Assembly (NCBI RefSeq): GCF_000337335.1
Contig: NZ_AOJN01000048.1
Coordinates: 60,759-104,479 of the forward strand
From: Halorubrum distributum JCM 10118
Lineage (GTDB): Archaea > Halobacteriota > Halobacteria > Halobacteriales > Haloferacaceae
Length of the DNA: 43,721 nucleotides
Reading direction: 5' to 3'
This document shows positions 25,260 through 33,394 of this stretch, piece after piece. The first letter of the stretch is position 1; every line of letters begins with the position of its first letter. The notes under the pieces were generated by a model. That model searched no databases. It had not been told where the DNA came from and was given only the letters and a program-made list of their open reading frames with translations. A program made the position numbers and the translations under genes.

Positions 25260-25945
25260 CGGCGCACCACCCGCCGGATGACGCGGCGGAGGCGGCGCCC
25301 GCGCCGCCGGAAGTACCCGTCGAAGAGGAGCCCCGCAGCGATCCCCGCCAGCGTGACGTAGATCCACTCGATCATCAGCGCGTCGTTCGTCGTCAGGAAC
25401 TCGGTGCCGACGCGCTGGTCGAGGTTCCAGCGCAACACCGTCCACACCGCCGCCGTCGCCAGCGTCGCCATGACGACGAAGGCGACCGCGAACCAGTGGG
25501 TGAACCGCAGGGCGGTGAACATCTGGAGGTCGACGGCGATCACGAGCGCCAGTGCGGCGATGGCGATGTACGTCGCGAACGTGCCCAGCTCGCCGCCGAA
25601 CACCGCCCGCACGAGGACCGGTAACAGCGCCAGTCCGACCAGCTCCGCCGGCAGCATCGCCCGCCAGTCCCGCGCCGCGACGGTCGGCGCGAGCACGACC
25701 GCGCCGAGGCCGACGACGATGACCGCCGAGAGCAGGTCGTAGTCGAGCGCGCTCTCGACCAGCACCCCCGCCAGGACCGCGATCATCGCCCACGCGGCGA
25801 CGGCGTTGAGCCGGCCGTCGCGGACCAGCTCCGTCAGCCGGTCCTCGACCGCCTCCAACCTGTCGGCCAGGTCCTCGTCGTGTTCCGCGTCACCGACGTC
25901 CGCCTCGGAGCCGGCGTCGGCGTCGCGGCGTCGGTCTCCGTCCAT
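25256..25945 (-). CDS. Haloarchaeal membrane protein, unknown function
   Basis: The 229-residue protein has an acidic N-terminal coiled-coil-like stretch (about 18-42, DEDLADRLEAVEDRLTELV pattern) and six or so membrane helices, ending in an Arg-rich tail (RRRGRRLRRVIRRVVRR). I do not recognise a named family. It is the first gene of a coupled pair with the DUF2238-like gene. TTATAA (25970-25975) lies about 27 bp before the ATG and supports the start. It is divergent from the DUF2103 gene. Confidence 0.7.
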   Translation of the reverse strand: MDGDRRRDADAGSEADVGDAEHDEDLADRLEAVEDRLTELVRDGRLNAVAAWAMIAVLAGVLVESALDYDLLSAVIVVGLGAVVLAPTVAARDWRAMLPAELVGLALLPVLVRAVFGGELGTFATYIAIAALALVIAVDLQMFTALRFTHWFAVAFVVMATLATAAVWTVLRWNLDQRVGTEFLTTNDALMIEWIYVTLAGIAAGLLFDGYFRRRGRRLRRVIRRVVRR

Positions 25946-25969
25946 GTCCGATACGGAGGCCGGGGAGGG

Positions 25970-26068
25970 TTATAAGCTGTCGCTCCCGGCCGATCCCGGA
26001 CGCGGCCGGCCCGCGCGCCGGACCCGACGGACGGCTCCGAACCCGGCTTCGAACGGACGCCCTTTTAT
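25970..26068. promoter_or_regulatory. Divergent promoters of the membrane-gene pair and the DUF2103 gene
   Basis: TTATAA at 25970-25975 serves the leftward membrane pair (ATG at 25945), and TTTTAT at 26063-26068 serves the rightward zinc-ribbon gene (ATG at 26091). Both are about 25-28 bp from their start codons, and the 85 bp between them could hold shared regulatory sites. Confidence 0.6.
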
Positions 26069-26090
26069 CTTCCACGACCGTTCGGTTCGT

Positions 26091-26903
26091 ATGAACTGTC
26101 GGCGGTGTGGGACCCCGCTGGAGAAGCCGGGGGACTACTGTCTGACCTGCAACACCGCCAACGCCGACGCCGTCGTCGCGGAGTTCGAGACCGACCGCGC
26201 GCACCTGACGCTGCTCGACGAGGACGACGTCGTCGGCGAGACGACGGTCACCACGCGCCCGGAGGAGGGCGAGCGACTGAGCGAGGTCCAGCTGCGGAAC
26301 TTCGCGGGCCGGGTCGCCGACGAGATCCGACGGAAGCGTCCCGATACCGTCTACGCCGCCGGCGAGCGCGAGCCGCTCCGCGAGACGCGCGCGCAGCTCC
26401 ACCACGAGTTCTACCGCGTCCCCGACGGCGGCGCGAGCGGGAGCGGTGGGGCCGGCGAGCGCGGCGCGGCGACCGGGGGCGGCCCCGCGGACGCCGACCG
26501 CGAGGCGGACGTGACCCCGGTCGTCGCGTGGGTGCTCGACCGGCGCGGCGACCGGTCGCTGGCGGTCGTCGAGACCCCGCCGCGCGAGAAGATCGGCGGG
26601 TCGCACTCGACGCTCATCGGCGACCGCAAGGGGCGGAAGGCCGTCCAGACCGTCGCGGAACACCCGCACGTCAAGAAGATCGTCCCCGGACCCATCGACG
26701 CCGGCGGGACGGGCTCGCGGACGGGCCTCCGCGCGAAGGCGACGCGCGCGGGCGCGAACGGCAACGTTCGGCTCCTCTTGCGCGACGGCTCCAGCGTTCA
26801 GGAGAACCGGATCGTCACCACGGCGATGGACCGCGAGACCGGCGAGCGCGTCCGCGAGGACCTCAACGAGGCGCTCCGCGACGCCGAACTTCAGGACGCG
26901 TAG
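26091..26903 (+). CDS. Zinc-ribbon DUF2103 protein
   Basis: The 270-residue protein opens with a zinc ribbon, CRRCGTPLEKPGDYCLTC (C3, C6, C18, C21). A central domain contains EVQLRNFAGRVADEIRRKRPD; a Gly/Ala-rich linker (about 110-140) follows. The C-terminal DUF2103 part shows GGSHSTLIGDRKGRKAVQ and EHPHVKKIVPGPI, which have several His and basic residues suited to metal or nucleic acid binding. The family is archaeal; function is unknown, though RNA-linked work is conceivable. Start and leaderless expression are supported by the TATA element 25 bp upstream. Confidence 0.78.
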   Translation: MNCRRCGTPLEKPGDYCLTCNTANADAVVAEFETDRAHLTLLDEDDVVGETTVTTRPEEGERLSEVQLRNFAGRVADEIRRKRPDTVYAAGEREPLRETRAQLHHEFYRVPDGGASGSGGAGERGAATGGGPADADREADVTPVVAWVLDRRGDRSLAVVETPPREKIGGSHSTLIGDRKGRKAVQTVAEHPHVKKIVPGPIDAGGTGSRTGLRAKATRAGANGNVRLLLRDGSSVQENRIVTTAMDRETGERVREDLNEALRDAELQDA

Positions 26904-27051
26904 CCGCGAGCCACGGTCCCGGTCGGGTCTCGGCCCCAGTGTTCGGATCTGTGCCTCGATGCGTCGATCTCGGGCGTGCGGCCCGGAATCGACCGCTACC
27001 GACCGCCTCTCTGTCGCGAGGTTTTTCAGGAAACCGGGCGTTGCGAGCGGT

Positions 27052-27750
27052 GTGAGTTCCCTCGCTACGCTCGGTGCGGGCGTCGTCTTCGGCCTGGCGC
27101 TCGCGGCGCCGCCCGGCCCGATGAACGCGGTGATCGCCGAGGAGTCCGTCCTCCGCGGGCGCCTCGCCGGCTTCCGGGCGGGGCTCGGCGCGGCGACCGC
27201 CGACGCGATCTTCTTCGTCCTCGCGTACGTCGGCGTCGTCGCGGTCGTCGAGTCGTTCCCGCTGTTACAGGGCGCGATGGTCGCGGTCGGCGGCGTCTTG
27301 ATGCTGTACTTCGCCGTCGGCGCGGCGCGGGGCGCGCGCGCGTCGTTCCGCCCGACCTCGGGCGAGGAGCCGATCGCCGCGGAGGGGAAGGGGTTCCGCA
27401 AGGCGCTGGTGCTCGCCTTGACGAACCCCTACCAGGTGCTGTTCTGGCTGACGATCGGCGTCGGCCTCCTCCAGCCGGGCGAACTCGACGTGCTCGCCCG
27501 GCTCCCCGTCGTCGGCGCGGACCTCGCCGGGACGCTCGTGGTCGCCACCGGCTCGCCGGCGCTCATCGGCGGGTTCTTCCTCGGCGTGCTGACGTGGATC
27601 GTGAGCTTCCCGACCGGGCTCGTCGCCGCCGAGCGCCGGATCGAGACGTTCGCGCCGCTCGTCGCCGTCGGCTCCGCCGTCGTGCTCGCCGGCTTCGGCG
27701 TTTACTTCCTCTACGACGCCGCGACGACGCTGGCGGCGCTCGGCGCGTAG
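27052..27750 (+). CDS. LysE/RhtB-family amino-acid exporter
   Basis: The 232-residue protein has six membrane helices. The LysE family signature is near the N-terminus: GLALAAPPGPMNAVIAEESV with PPGP(M/N) at about 19-22, and ALTNPYQVLFWLTI in the fourth helix region. It likely expels amino acids or related small compounds. I choose the GTG start (VSSLATLG) rather than an ATG 31 codons upstream because that extension is Arg-rich and unlike a membrane signal, and TTTTTC at 27021-27027 sits about 27 bp before the GTG. Confidence 0.82.
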   Translation: MSSLATLGAGVVFGLALAAPPGPMNAVIAEESVLRGRLAGFRAGLGAATADAIFFVLAYVGVVAVVESFPLLQGAMVAVGGVLMLYFAVGAARGARASFRPTSGEEPIAAEGKGFRKALVLALTNPYQVLFWLTIGVGLLQPGELDVLARLPVVGADLAGTLVVATGSPALIGGFFLGVLTWIVSFPTGLVAAERRIETFAPLVAVGSAVVLAGFGVYFLYDAATTLAALGA

Positions 27751-27883
27751 CGGGCGCGACCGACGTCGATCGCCGCGCCCGCTGGCGCGACCGATTTACC
27801 GCCTGCGCCGCCGGCGCGACGCGCGCGAGCGTGCCGCGACCGGCATGGACAACGGCTTTGACCCGTCGGCGCGACCGACCCGT

Positions 27884-28936
27884 ATGTTCGAGAAGACGAC
27901 GTGGATCAAGCTCCCGCGGAACGTCCTCGTGGGACACGACGTCATCGACGACCTCGGCGAGGCGGTCGGCGAGCTCTACCTGACGGGGCGGCCGCTGATC
28001 GTGACGAGCCCGACGCCCAACGAGATCGCCGGCGACCGCGTCCGCGCGCAGTTCGACGACCCCGCGACCGCGGTGGTCGAGGAGGCGTCCTTCGACGCCG
28101 TCGAGGAGCTGAAGGCGACGGCAGAGGCCGTCGACCCCGGCTACCTGATCGCCCTCGGCGGCGGGAAGCCGATCGACATCGCGAAGATGGCCGCCGACCA
28201 CCTCGACGTCGGCTTCGTCTCCGTCCCGACGGTCGCCTCCCACGACGGCATCGTCTCCGGGCGCTCCTCGATCCCCGAGGGCGACACCCGTCACTCGGTC
28301 GCGGCCGACCCGCCGCTCGCCGTCGTCGCGGACACGACGCTGCTCGCGGAGGCGCCGTGGCGGCTCACCACCGCGGGCTGTGCGGACATCATCTCCAACT
28401 ACACCGCGGTGAAGGACTGGCGGCTCGCCCGCCGCCTCCGCAACGTCGAGTACAGCGAGTACGCGGGCGCGCTCTCGGAGATGACCGCGGAGCTGCTCGT
28501 CGAGAACGCCGACATGATCCGCCCGGGCCTCGAGGAGTCCGCGTGGGTGGTCGTGAAGGCGCTCGTCTCCTCCGGCGTCGCGATGTCGATCGCCGGCTCC
28601 TCCCGGCCCGCCTCCGGCGCGGAACACCTCATCTCCCACCAGCTCGACCGGATCGCGCCCGGCAAGGCGCTCCACGGCCACCAGGTCGGCGTCGCCTCGA
28701 TCATGACCGAGTACCTCCACAGCGGCGAGAACGGGCGGTGGAGCGCCATCCGCGACGCCCTCGACGAGCTCGACGCCCCGACGACGGCGAGCGAGCTTGG
28801 GATCGACGACGCGGAGCTGCTCGCCGCCCTGACGAGCGCCCACGAGATCCGCGACCGCTACACCATCCTCCAGGGCGGGATCAACGAGGAGGCCGCGATA
28901 GAGGTCGCGACCGCGACGGGCGTCATCGACGAGTGA
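27884..28936 (+). CDS. egsA: sn-Glycerol-1-phosphate dehydrogenase
   Basis: The 350-residue enzyme reduces dihydroxyacetone phosphate to sn-glycerol 1-phosphate, the stereochemistry-setting step of archaeal ether lipids. The NAD(P)-binding loop LGGGKPIDIAK (91-101) and VPTVASHDGIVSGRSS (115-129) are typical. Likely zinc ligands are D168 (GCADIISN), H248 or H252 (AEHLISHQ) and H266 (LHGHQVG). It belongs to the iron-alcohol/glycerol dehydrogenase superfamily. A TATA-like CTTTGA about 27 bp before the ATG fits a leaderless start. Confidence 0.96.
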   Translation: MFEKTTWIKLPRNVLVGHDVIDDLGEAVGELYLTGRPLIVTSPTPNEIAGDRVRAQFDDPATAVVEEASFDAVEELKATAEAVDPGYLIALGGGKPIDIAKMAADHLDVGFVSVPTVASHDGIVSGRSSIPEGDTRHSVAADPPLAVVADTTLLAEAPWRLTTAGCADIISNYTAVKDWRLARRLRNVEYSEYAGALSEMTAELLVENADMIRPGLEESAWVVVKALVSSGVAMSIAGSSRPASGAEHLISHQLDRIAPGKALHGHQVGVASIMTEYLHSGENGRWSAIRDALDELDAPTTASELGIDDAELLAALTSAHEIRDRYTILQGGINEEAAIEVATATGVIDE

Positions 28937-29083
28937 CCCCGCGCTCGGCGCGCGCCGCGGCGAGCGCCCCAGACGCGAACCGCACCACGATCGGCCCCGA
29001 CGAGTCGGCCTCGGTCGGCGCACGCTTCCGGCGACGGCGTCCGCCCTCGAAAGGTCAATAACGCTCCCGGGAGTACAACTGAT

Positions 29084-29743
29084 ATGTCCACCGCCAGCGT
29101 TCGCGAGCGGGCCAAGGAGCGGGCCACCGCGATAACCGTCCTCCTCACCGTCGTCGGCTACGGCGCCGTCGGCGGCGTGTTCTTGGTGCCCGAGTTTCAG
29201 GCGCTGTTCCCGACGCTCACCCAGGAGACCGTGAACCTCCTCGCGCACGCCATCGCCGTCGTCAACACGGTCACCGTGATCACCCTCTCGCTCGGGTGGT
29301 ACTGGATCCGCAACGACGAGGTGAAGAAACACGCGGCCGCGATGACGACCTCGTTCGGCCTCATCCTCCTGTTCCTCGGGATGTACCTCCCGAAGGTCGC
29401 CGGCGGCGGCACCAAGGAGTTCGTGCTGGACTCGGCGTACGCCTGGGTCCCGCTGTGGGACTGGGTGTACCCCGCGTACCTGATCATGCTCGCGATCCAC
29501 ATCATCCTCTCCGTCGTCTCCGTCCCCGTCGTCCTCTACGCGATCGTCCTCGGGCTCACGCACAGCGAGCGGGAGCTGCGGACCGAGACGCCCCACCGGC
29601 GCGTCGGCCGGATCGCCGCGAGCGCGTGGATCCTCTCGCTCGCCCTCGGGGTCGTCACCTACCTCCTCTTGAACCACCTGTACGACTCGACGTTCGCCGC
29701 CGCCGAGGCCGCGACGGTCCTCCTCCCGGCCGTGCCGGTCTGA
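29084..29743 (+). CDS. DUF420 membrane protein
   Basis: The 219-residue protein has six membrane helices. Histidines at helix ends, as in NLLAHAIAVVN, VKKHAAAMTTSF, AIHIILSV and GLTHSER, match the DUF420 pattern. In bacteria DUF420 proteins are linked to cytochrome oxidase assembly; here the nearby cytochrome b region makes a respiratory role plausible but not shown. CAATAAC at 29055-29061, about 26 bp before the ATG, supports the start. Confidence 0.85.
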   Translation: MSTASVRERAKERATAITVLLTVVGYGAVGGVFLVPEFQALFPTLTQETVNLLAHAIAVVNTVTVITLSLGWYWIRNDEVKKHAAAMTTSFGLILLFLGMYLPKVAGGGTKEFVLDSAYAWVPLWDWVYPAYLIMLAIHIILSVVSVPVVLYAIVLGLTHSERELRTETPHRRVGRIAASAWILSLALGVVTYLLLNHLYDSTFAAAEAATVLLPAVPV

Positions 29744-29840
29744 CCGCCACCGCCCCCGATCGCCCGTCGCCTCGTTCCCCGCTTCCGGCCGCCCCCGCCG
29801 CCACCGAAACGCTTGAGCGGCGGCCGCGACACCCACACCC

Positions 29841-31157
29841 ATGACAGAGTGGATCGGCGAGACGTTCACGAGCGACGCGGGCTGGAACCACCTCCTCGAC
29901 CTCGTCGACGTCGGCGACCGGACGGCCGGCTCGGCGGGCGAGCGCGAGGCCTTGGAGCTGACCCGCGACGCGTTCGCCGACGCGGGCGCGCGAAACGCGG
30001 CGATAGAGGAGTTCGGGATTCAGGGCTGGGAGCGCGGCGACAGCGCGGTCCGGGACCCGACGACCGACGAGCCGGTCGCGGTCGGCCCGAACGAGTGCAT
30101 CGCGCTGCCGCGCAGTCCCAGCGGCGAGGCGACCGGCGAGTTCGTCGACCTCGGCTACGGGGTCCCCGGGGACTTCGAGGCCGACTTGGAGGGGAAAGTC
30201 GTGATGGCCTCCTCGGACACACCTGACTCGGTCGACCGGTTCGTCCACCGCCGCGAGAAGTACTACCGCGCGGTCGACGCCGGCGCGGCCGCCTTCGTCT
30301 TCGCCAACCACGTCGAGGGGACGCTCCCGCCGACCGGGAGCGTCGGGACCGCCGACGACCCGATCGGAGCGATCCCGGCGGTCGGCGTCTCGAAGGAGAC
30401 CGGCGCCCGCCTCTCGCGACGGAACGAGGGTGACGACCTGACCGTCGCGGTCGACTGCGAGACACCGACCGCGACGAGCGGGAACGCGGTCGCCGAGCTG
30501 GGGCCCGACACCGACGAGCACCTGATCGTCTCCTCGCACGTCGACGCACACGACCTCGCGGAGGGCGCCATGGACAACGGGGCCGGGACCGCCACGATCG
30601 TCGAGGTCGCGCGGGCGCTCGCGGCCCGCGAAGACGAGCTCGACGTGAAGGTGCGGTTCGCCGCGTTCGGCGCCGAGGAGGTCGGCCTCGTCGGCTCGTC
30701 GGTGGCGGCCGAGGCCGCCGACAGAGAGGCGGTCCGCGCCGTGGTCAACGTCGACAGCAACGTGTTCGGCCGGACGCTCCGGCTCGACCACCACGACTTC
30801 GACGCGCTGGCGGCGGCCGCCGAGCGCGTGAGCGACCGCTTCGATCACCCGGTCTCGACCGGCGAGGAGCTGGTGCCCCACAGCGACCACTGGCCGTTCG
30901 TGAAGCGGGGGATCCCCGGGTACATGGTCTCCGGCGAGACCGAGGGGCGCGGCTGGGGCCACACCCACGCGGACACGCTCGACAAGCTGGAGTCGCGGAA
31001 CCTCCGGGAGCAGGCGATCCTCCTCACCGAACTCGTCGTCGACCTCGCCGAGGCGGACGCGTCGATCCCGCGCCGGGACACCGACGAGATCGCCGCGGCG
31101 CTCGAAGCAGAGGGGAAGGCGACGGGGATGAAGCTCACCGGCGACTGGACGTTCTAA
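29841..31157 (+). CDS. M28-family metallopeptidase with PA domain
   Basis: The 438-residue protein has a PA-like domain (about 80-205) set in an M28 aminopeptidase fold. The dinuclear zinc site is visible: H233 and D245 (SSHVDAHD...AMDNGAGTA), E279/E280 (FGAEEVGLVGS), D305 (VNVDSN) and H375 (WGHTHADTLDK). It should remove N-terminal amino acids or act on related peptides. No signal peptide or membrane helix is present, so it appears cytoplasmic. It could recycle peptides brought in by the importer, though no linkage is shown. A TATA-like CTTGAG lies about 27 bp upstream. Confidence 0.88.
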   Translation: MTEWIGETFTSDAGWNHLLDLVDVGDRTAGSAGEREALELTRDAFADAGARNAAIEEFGIQGWERGDSAVRDPTTDEPVAVGPNECIALPRSPSGEATGEFVDLGYGVPGDFEADLEGKVVMASSDTPDSVDRFVHRREKYYRAVDAGAAAFVFANHVEGTLPPTGSVGTADDPIGAIPAVGVSKETGARLSRRNEGDDLTVAVDCETPTATSGNAVAELGPDTDEHLIVSSHVDAHDLAEGAMDNGAGTATIVEVARALAAREDELDVKVRFAAFGAEEVGLVGSSVAAEAADREAVRAVVNVDSNVFGRTLRLDHHDFDALAAAAERVSDRFDHPVSTGEELVPHSDHWPFVKRGIPGYMVSGETEGRGWGHTHADTLDKLESRNLREQAILLTELVVDLAEADASIPRRDTDEIAAALEAEGKATGMKLTGDWTF

Positions 31158-31199
31158 GCGGAGGGCGGAAAGGGAAGCCGCGGTCGGGGGCGGAGTCCG

Positions 31200-31643
31200 T
31201 CAGGCGACGACGAACTGGTTCCAGATCCCTTCGACGACGAAGAACAGCGCGAAGTACGACGTCCACACCAACACGACGAGCGAGGCGGCGATCGAGCTCT
31301 TCGGCGCCTCGATCTCCATGTCGTTGCGGGCCTCGACGTTGCGTGCCTCCAGCTCGAAGAAGTCGGCGATGAACATCGCCAGCACGAGCACCGCAAGGAT
31401 CGTCCCTCTCACGGGCGAGTCGAGGATGAAGAGGAACGAGAGGAGGACGAGCCCGACGTTGGTGAACACGTGCGGCGTGTACGCCTCCACGCTGTCGGCC
31501 TCCTGTCCCTGATCGACGTGTCGCCTGTGCGCGAGGTGCCGGGTCGCGAGGTTCGCGACGGTCATCACGAAGATCGCGTACGGCAGCGCCGGCCCGGCGG
31601 CCGCCAGCCAGCCGAGGGGAACGAGGAACTGCAGTGGGTCCAT
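31200..31643 (-). CDS. Haloarchaeal membrane protein (possibly DUF7313)
   Basis: The 147-residue protein has about four membrane segments, starting MDPLQFLVPLGW, with a hydrophilic loop LATRHLAHRRHVDQGQEAD and an acidic loop ELEARNVEARNDMEIEAP. I associate it with the haloarchaeal DUF7313 family, from memory only. It sits at the edge of the cytochrome b region, so a respiratory link is possible. The start at 31643 is chosen because a TATA-like TCTAATAC lies about 26 bp upstream; an ATG three codons earlier (31652) is also available. Confidence 0.7.
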   Translation of the reverse strand: MDPLQFLVPLGWLAAAGPALPYAIFVMTVANLATRHLAHRRHVDQGQEADSVEAYTPHVFTNVGLVLLSFLFILDSPVRGTILAVLVLAMFIADFFELEARNVEARNDMEIEAPKSSIAASLVVLVWTSYFALFFVVEGIWNQFVVA

Positions 31644-31737
31644 ATCCACCATTTCCGTTCACGACGTATTAGAGTGTTTCCGATCGGCGCTCCCGCGACG
31701 GGGTCGCGGACGCCGCGGGGCGCGGGGGAGTGGCCCC

Positions 31738-32484
31738 TCACTCCGCCGTCGCCGAGAGGAGGTCGACCGTCGTCGCGACCTCGACGCCGACCGCGCGGTG
31801 CGGCTCGACGGTCCCGCGGCGATCGCCGTCAACGACCAGCGCGACCGGTTCCTCCTCGCGCTCGACCGTGACGCGGACACCCCCGCTCGCGACCCACGTG
31901 TCGGGGCGAGTCGTGAACGGCGAGACGGGGACGACCGAGAGGCCGCCGCCGGGCGACACCACGGGCCCCCCGGCCGCCGCCGCGTAGCCGTCGCTGCCGA
32001 GCGGCGTCGCGATCACGGCGCCGTCCGCGCGCACCGAGACCGACTCCCCGTCGGAAAAGGCGATCCCGTACTCGGAGATCCGGGCCGGCTCCGCCGTCAC
32101 GAAGGCGACGTCCGCGGCCGCGAATCGGCGCGGGGCGTCGCCGGCGCCGTCGACCGCCAAGACCGGGTGCGCGACGCGAGAGAATCCGTCGACCGCGCTC
32201 GCCGACCCGCCGAGTCCGTCGACGACCCCCGCGACGCGCTCGGTCCCGCGGTCCGGGTCGACCGCGTGACGACCGTCCCCGACCGGGAGGATCGGAGCCG
32301 ACCGCGCGTCTCCGGTCGCGGCCGCGCGCATCGCCTCCCGGAGCGCGGCGTCCCCGACGGCGACGACCGCGTCCGCCTCGGTGCGGTCGACGAGACGGGC
32401 GCCCGCGCCGTCGACCGCCGATCGGATCGCCGCCGCCGGGTCGCCGTCGCCGAGAACCGCGAGGCGGCGCGTCGGCTCACTCAT
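31738..32484 (-). CDS. NAD kinase-like protein lacking the GGDGT motif
   Basis: The 248-residue protein has the two-domain layout of ATP-NAD kinases. The C-terminal domain keeps the NAD-binding core IATPLGSDGYAAAAGGP (158-174; compare TPTGSTAYSLSAGGP), followed by SPGGGLSVVPVSPF. The N-terminal catalytic GGDGT loop is replaced by VGDAA (43-47), so ATP phosphotransfer is doubtful. The frame is intact and the protein near normal length, which argues against recent decay. It may bind NAD(H) as a regulator or be a halophile-specific paralog. Start is supported by GCTTTTC about 25-30 bp upstream (complement near 32510). Confidence 0.72.
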   Translation of the reverse strand: MSEPTRRLAVLGDGDPAAAIRSAVDGAGARLVDRTEADAVVAVGDAALREAMRAAATGDARSAPILPVGDGRHAVDPDRGTERVAGVVDGLGGSASAVDGFSRVAHPVLAVDGAGDAPRRFAAADVAFVTAEPARISEYGIAFSDGESVSVRADGAVIATPLGSDGYAAAAGGPVVSPGGGLSVVPVSPFTTRPDTWVASGGVRVTVEREEEPVALVVDGDRRGTVEPHRAVGVEVATTVDLLSATAE

Positions 32485-32557
32485 GCGCGAGGCTGGGCGA
32501 GCGGCGGTGAAAAGCTCTCGGTTCGTCGGCGAGAGGCGTCGGCGTCGCTCTCAGGGG

Positions 32558-32595
32558 ACCGAACTGACGGAGAAAGCGAGACGAGAGAGTTCGGT
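32558..32595 (-). terminator. Stem-loop directly after the cytochrome b operon
   Basis: ACCGAACT (32558-32565) and AGTTCGGT (32588-32595) form a perfect 8-bp stem with a 22-nt loop, beginning at the base right after the stop codon of the last operon gene. There is no long T tract on the minus strand, so it may be a 3'-end stabiliser rather than a simple terminator. Confidence 0.4.
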
Positions 32596-32880
32596 TCAGT
32601 TCGCGGCCGCGTCGTCGTCGCCGCCGTCCAAGGCGTCGCGGAGCTGCCGGCTGGCGGGGATGAGCACCCAGAACGTCAGCGCGCCGAGGACCATCAGCCA
32701 GAACAACACGTCGCCCGCGAGCAGGCCGACCTCGCCGTACGCCGTGTTCACGCCCTCCGCCGGGTTCACGAGCTGTGACACCTGGTAGTACGACGGCGTC
32801 CGGTACCAGCCGCCGAAGGTGATCCACCCGAGACCGCCGATCGTGAACAGGGCGAAGCCCTTCATGAACTCGTCTGCCAT
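32596..32880 (-). CDS. Small membrane protein of the cytochrome b operon (probably DUF7314)
   Basis: The 94-residue protein has two hydrophobic segments (about 8-24 and 52-75) around a polar loop with YRTPSYYQVSQLVNP, then an acidic tail (DALDGGDDDAAAN). I match it from memory to haloarchaeal DUF7314. It is the last gene of the operon, four bases after the stop of the DUF7315-like gene, so it is likely an accessory subunit of the cytochrome b complex. Confidence 0.78.
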   Translation of the reverse strand: MADEFMKGFALFTIGGLGWITFGGWYRTPSYYQVSQLVNPAEGVNTAYGEVGLLAGDVLFWLMVLGALTFWVLIPASRQLRDALDGGDDDAAAN

Positions 32881-32884
32881 TACC

Positions 32885-33316
32885 TCACGTTTCGCTGGAG
32901 TCGTCTTGAGACTTTCCCATCCCTTGTCCGCGGAACCGGGTCCCGAGCACGTACACGGCGGTCCCGAGGACGATGAAGCCGACGCCGGTGATTGCCATTA
33001 TCGCCACGAGCACGTCCTCCGGCGGCAGGATTCCGGCGCTGTCGAGCAGGTAGACGATGGTCGTCCGGACGAAGCTTATCTGAAGCGTCGCGGCGTCGAT
33101 GAGCGTGAACCCGACGAGGTAGGTGACGACCGCGGCGAGCGTCGAGAAGACGGTGACGGCCTTGTACAGCCGGAATGGGACGACGACCTCTCGGCCGCTC
33201 GGCCCCTCCCGCGGGCCCGTCGGCTCGTTGCGCGGGTCCTCGTCGTCGTCGGCCGCGATCGGGTCGCCGGTCTCATCGAACGACTGCGAGGCGTCGCCGT
33301 CTGTTGAGGATGACAT
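32885..33316 (-). CDS. Membrane protein of the cytochrome b operon (probably DUF7315)
   Basis: The 143-residue protein starts with a disordered acidic region (about 1-40), then has two membrane helices (about 52-72 and 101-124) and a short basic end (GTRFRGQGMGKS). I recall this as the DUF7315 family. It is separated from the subunit IV-like gene by 78 bp that hold a strong hairpin, unlike the tight spacing elsewhere in the operon, so its expression may be tuned separately. Its exact role in the complex is unknown. Confidence 0.78.
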   Translation of the reverse strand: MSSSTDGDASQSFDETGDPIAADDDEDPRNEPTGPREGPSGREVVVPFRLYKAVTVFSTLAAVVTYLVGFTLIDAATLQISFVRTTIVYLLDSAGILPPEDVLVAIMAITGVGFIVLGTAVYVLGTRFRGQGMGKSQDDSSET

Positions 33317-33350
33317 GGGTGATACGGGGCGTCGGAACGGAGTGGATGTG

Positions 33351-33377
33351 GACCGCGACCGCGCTCCGGTCGCGGTC
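33351..33377. repeat. Intercistronic 11-bp perfect hairpin
   Basis: GACCGCGACCG (33351-33361) and CGGTCGCGGTC (33367-33377) are exact reverse complements around a 5-nt loop, between the subunit IV-like and DUF7315-like genes. No T tract follows on the transcribed strand, so it looks like an RNA processing or stabilising element rather than a terminator. Confidence 0.8.
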
Positions 33378-33394
33378 GCAACGGAGGTTCGCCG

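Noticed and set aside
27563..29869. Very long minus-strand open frame opposite egsA
   Set aside because: It is the codon mirror of LysE, egsA and the DUF420 gene; the plus strand has convincing motifs and promoters.
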